Positions 63,666 through 64,000 of a stretch of DNA of 64,000 bases are shown piece after piece. Each line of letters begins with the position of its first letter. Within the stretch, counting starts at the first letter, position 1. Made by a program: the position numbers and the translations under genes. Under the pieces are notes generated by a model, which was given only the letters and a program-made list of their open reading frames with translations, was not told where the DNA came from and searched no databases. The DNA is from Scenedesmus sp. ARA3 (Eukaryota; Chlorophyta; Chlorophyceae; Sphaeropleales; Scenedesmaceae), in contig RWJK01001733.1 in the NCBI GenBank assembly GCA_004335835.1, positions 73,474 to 137,473 on the forward strand, written 5' to 3'.

Positions 63666-64000
63666 ACACAGCTACGAGAGGAAACGAAGCGGAAATCCGA
63701 GCACGGCAGCAAAGCAGCAGTGGCAGCAGTGGCAGCAGCAGCAGCAGAACAGAAGTGGCGTACGCTCAGTCTCAGCAACCAGCTCGTAAGGTGCTCTGAT
63801 GTCACGTGTTACTGATTTTTGCGGTCTACGCAGGGACGTCGCTCCTCGCTGCTTTGCGGAACTTGAGCCGGAAGCTCACCGCCAATGGTTGGCTAATGTT
63901 GCGCCAAGTGGGTCACCGACCACGCCATTCGTTACAACTCAAGATTCAGGTCAACCAGTAGCTGCAAACGATCTGCGTTGCTGGAGCACTGGTATGCAGT
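63666..64000. promoter_or_regulatory. Upstream region of the protease gene
   Basis: It probably holds the protease promoter and 5' UTR, with a short CAG-rich stretch near 63710-63745. No further gene is visible before the window edge. Confidence 0.5.

Overview
The window looks like nuclear DNA of a green alga, most likely Chlorophyceae (Chlamydomonadales/Sphaeropleales type). It is GC-rich and intron-rich, with consistent GTGAGT/GTGCGG-type donors and CTGCAG acceptors. It carries a nuclear SufB with a plastid-type presequence, an octotricopeptide-like helical-repeat protein, and very many CAG/CTG runs in exons and introns. The family-level placement is inference; no rRNA or organellar marker is present.

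Layout: the 3' part of a secreted aldose 1-epimerase is cut off by the low-coordinate edge (292-1715, minus). A tentative 110-residue membrane protein follows (3264-3848, minus), then EMC3 (5721-7097, minus). A plus-strand gene encodes a huge poly-Gln/poly-Ala protein (last exon 9279-12726). Next come a two-RRM Musashi/hnRNP-like protein (17557-19242, minus), a tentative 197-residue protein (19996-21604, minus), a TA-flanked MITE (22194-22492) and a 1403-residue OPR-like protein (22639-26850, minus). Phosphopantothenoylcysteine decarboxylase (27462-29516, plus) is head to head with the OPR gene. After a gene-poor stretch come an atypical bZIP factor (35733-39749, minus), WDR75/UTP17 (40511-45522, minus), plastid SufB (46780-50871, minus), MAD2 (53643-55943, minus) and a subtilisin-like protease (57335-63665, minus).

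For EMC3, the RRM protein, PPCDC, bZIP, WDR75, SufB, MAD2 and the subtilase I derived exon boundaries by hand. In each case the exon phases add up to an uninterrupted protein. The genes are ordinary housekeeping, regulatory, plastid and secretory functions; I see no shared pathway or operon-like logic.

The most unusual signal is a recurrent architecture. In at least six genes, pieces of exon ends are tandemly duplicated into the neighbouring intron or 3' flank, usually with the splice site still attached. Copies of exon 3' ends lie downstream and carry donors; copies of exon 5' starts lie upstream and carry acceptors. This occurs in the epimerase, PPCDC, bZIP, WDR75 and SufB. EMC3, bZIP and the protease also show tandem duplication of the coding end and stop codon. 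Other notable features are a 75-bp near-perfect hairpin in an epimerase intron, the MITE, and clusters of ACACGG-like repeats.
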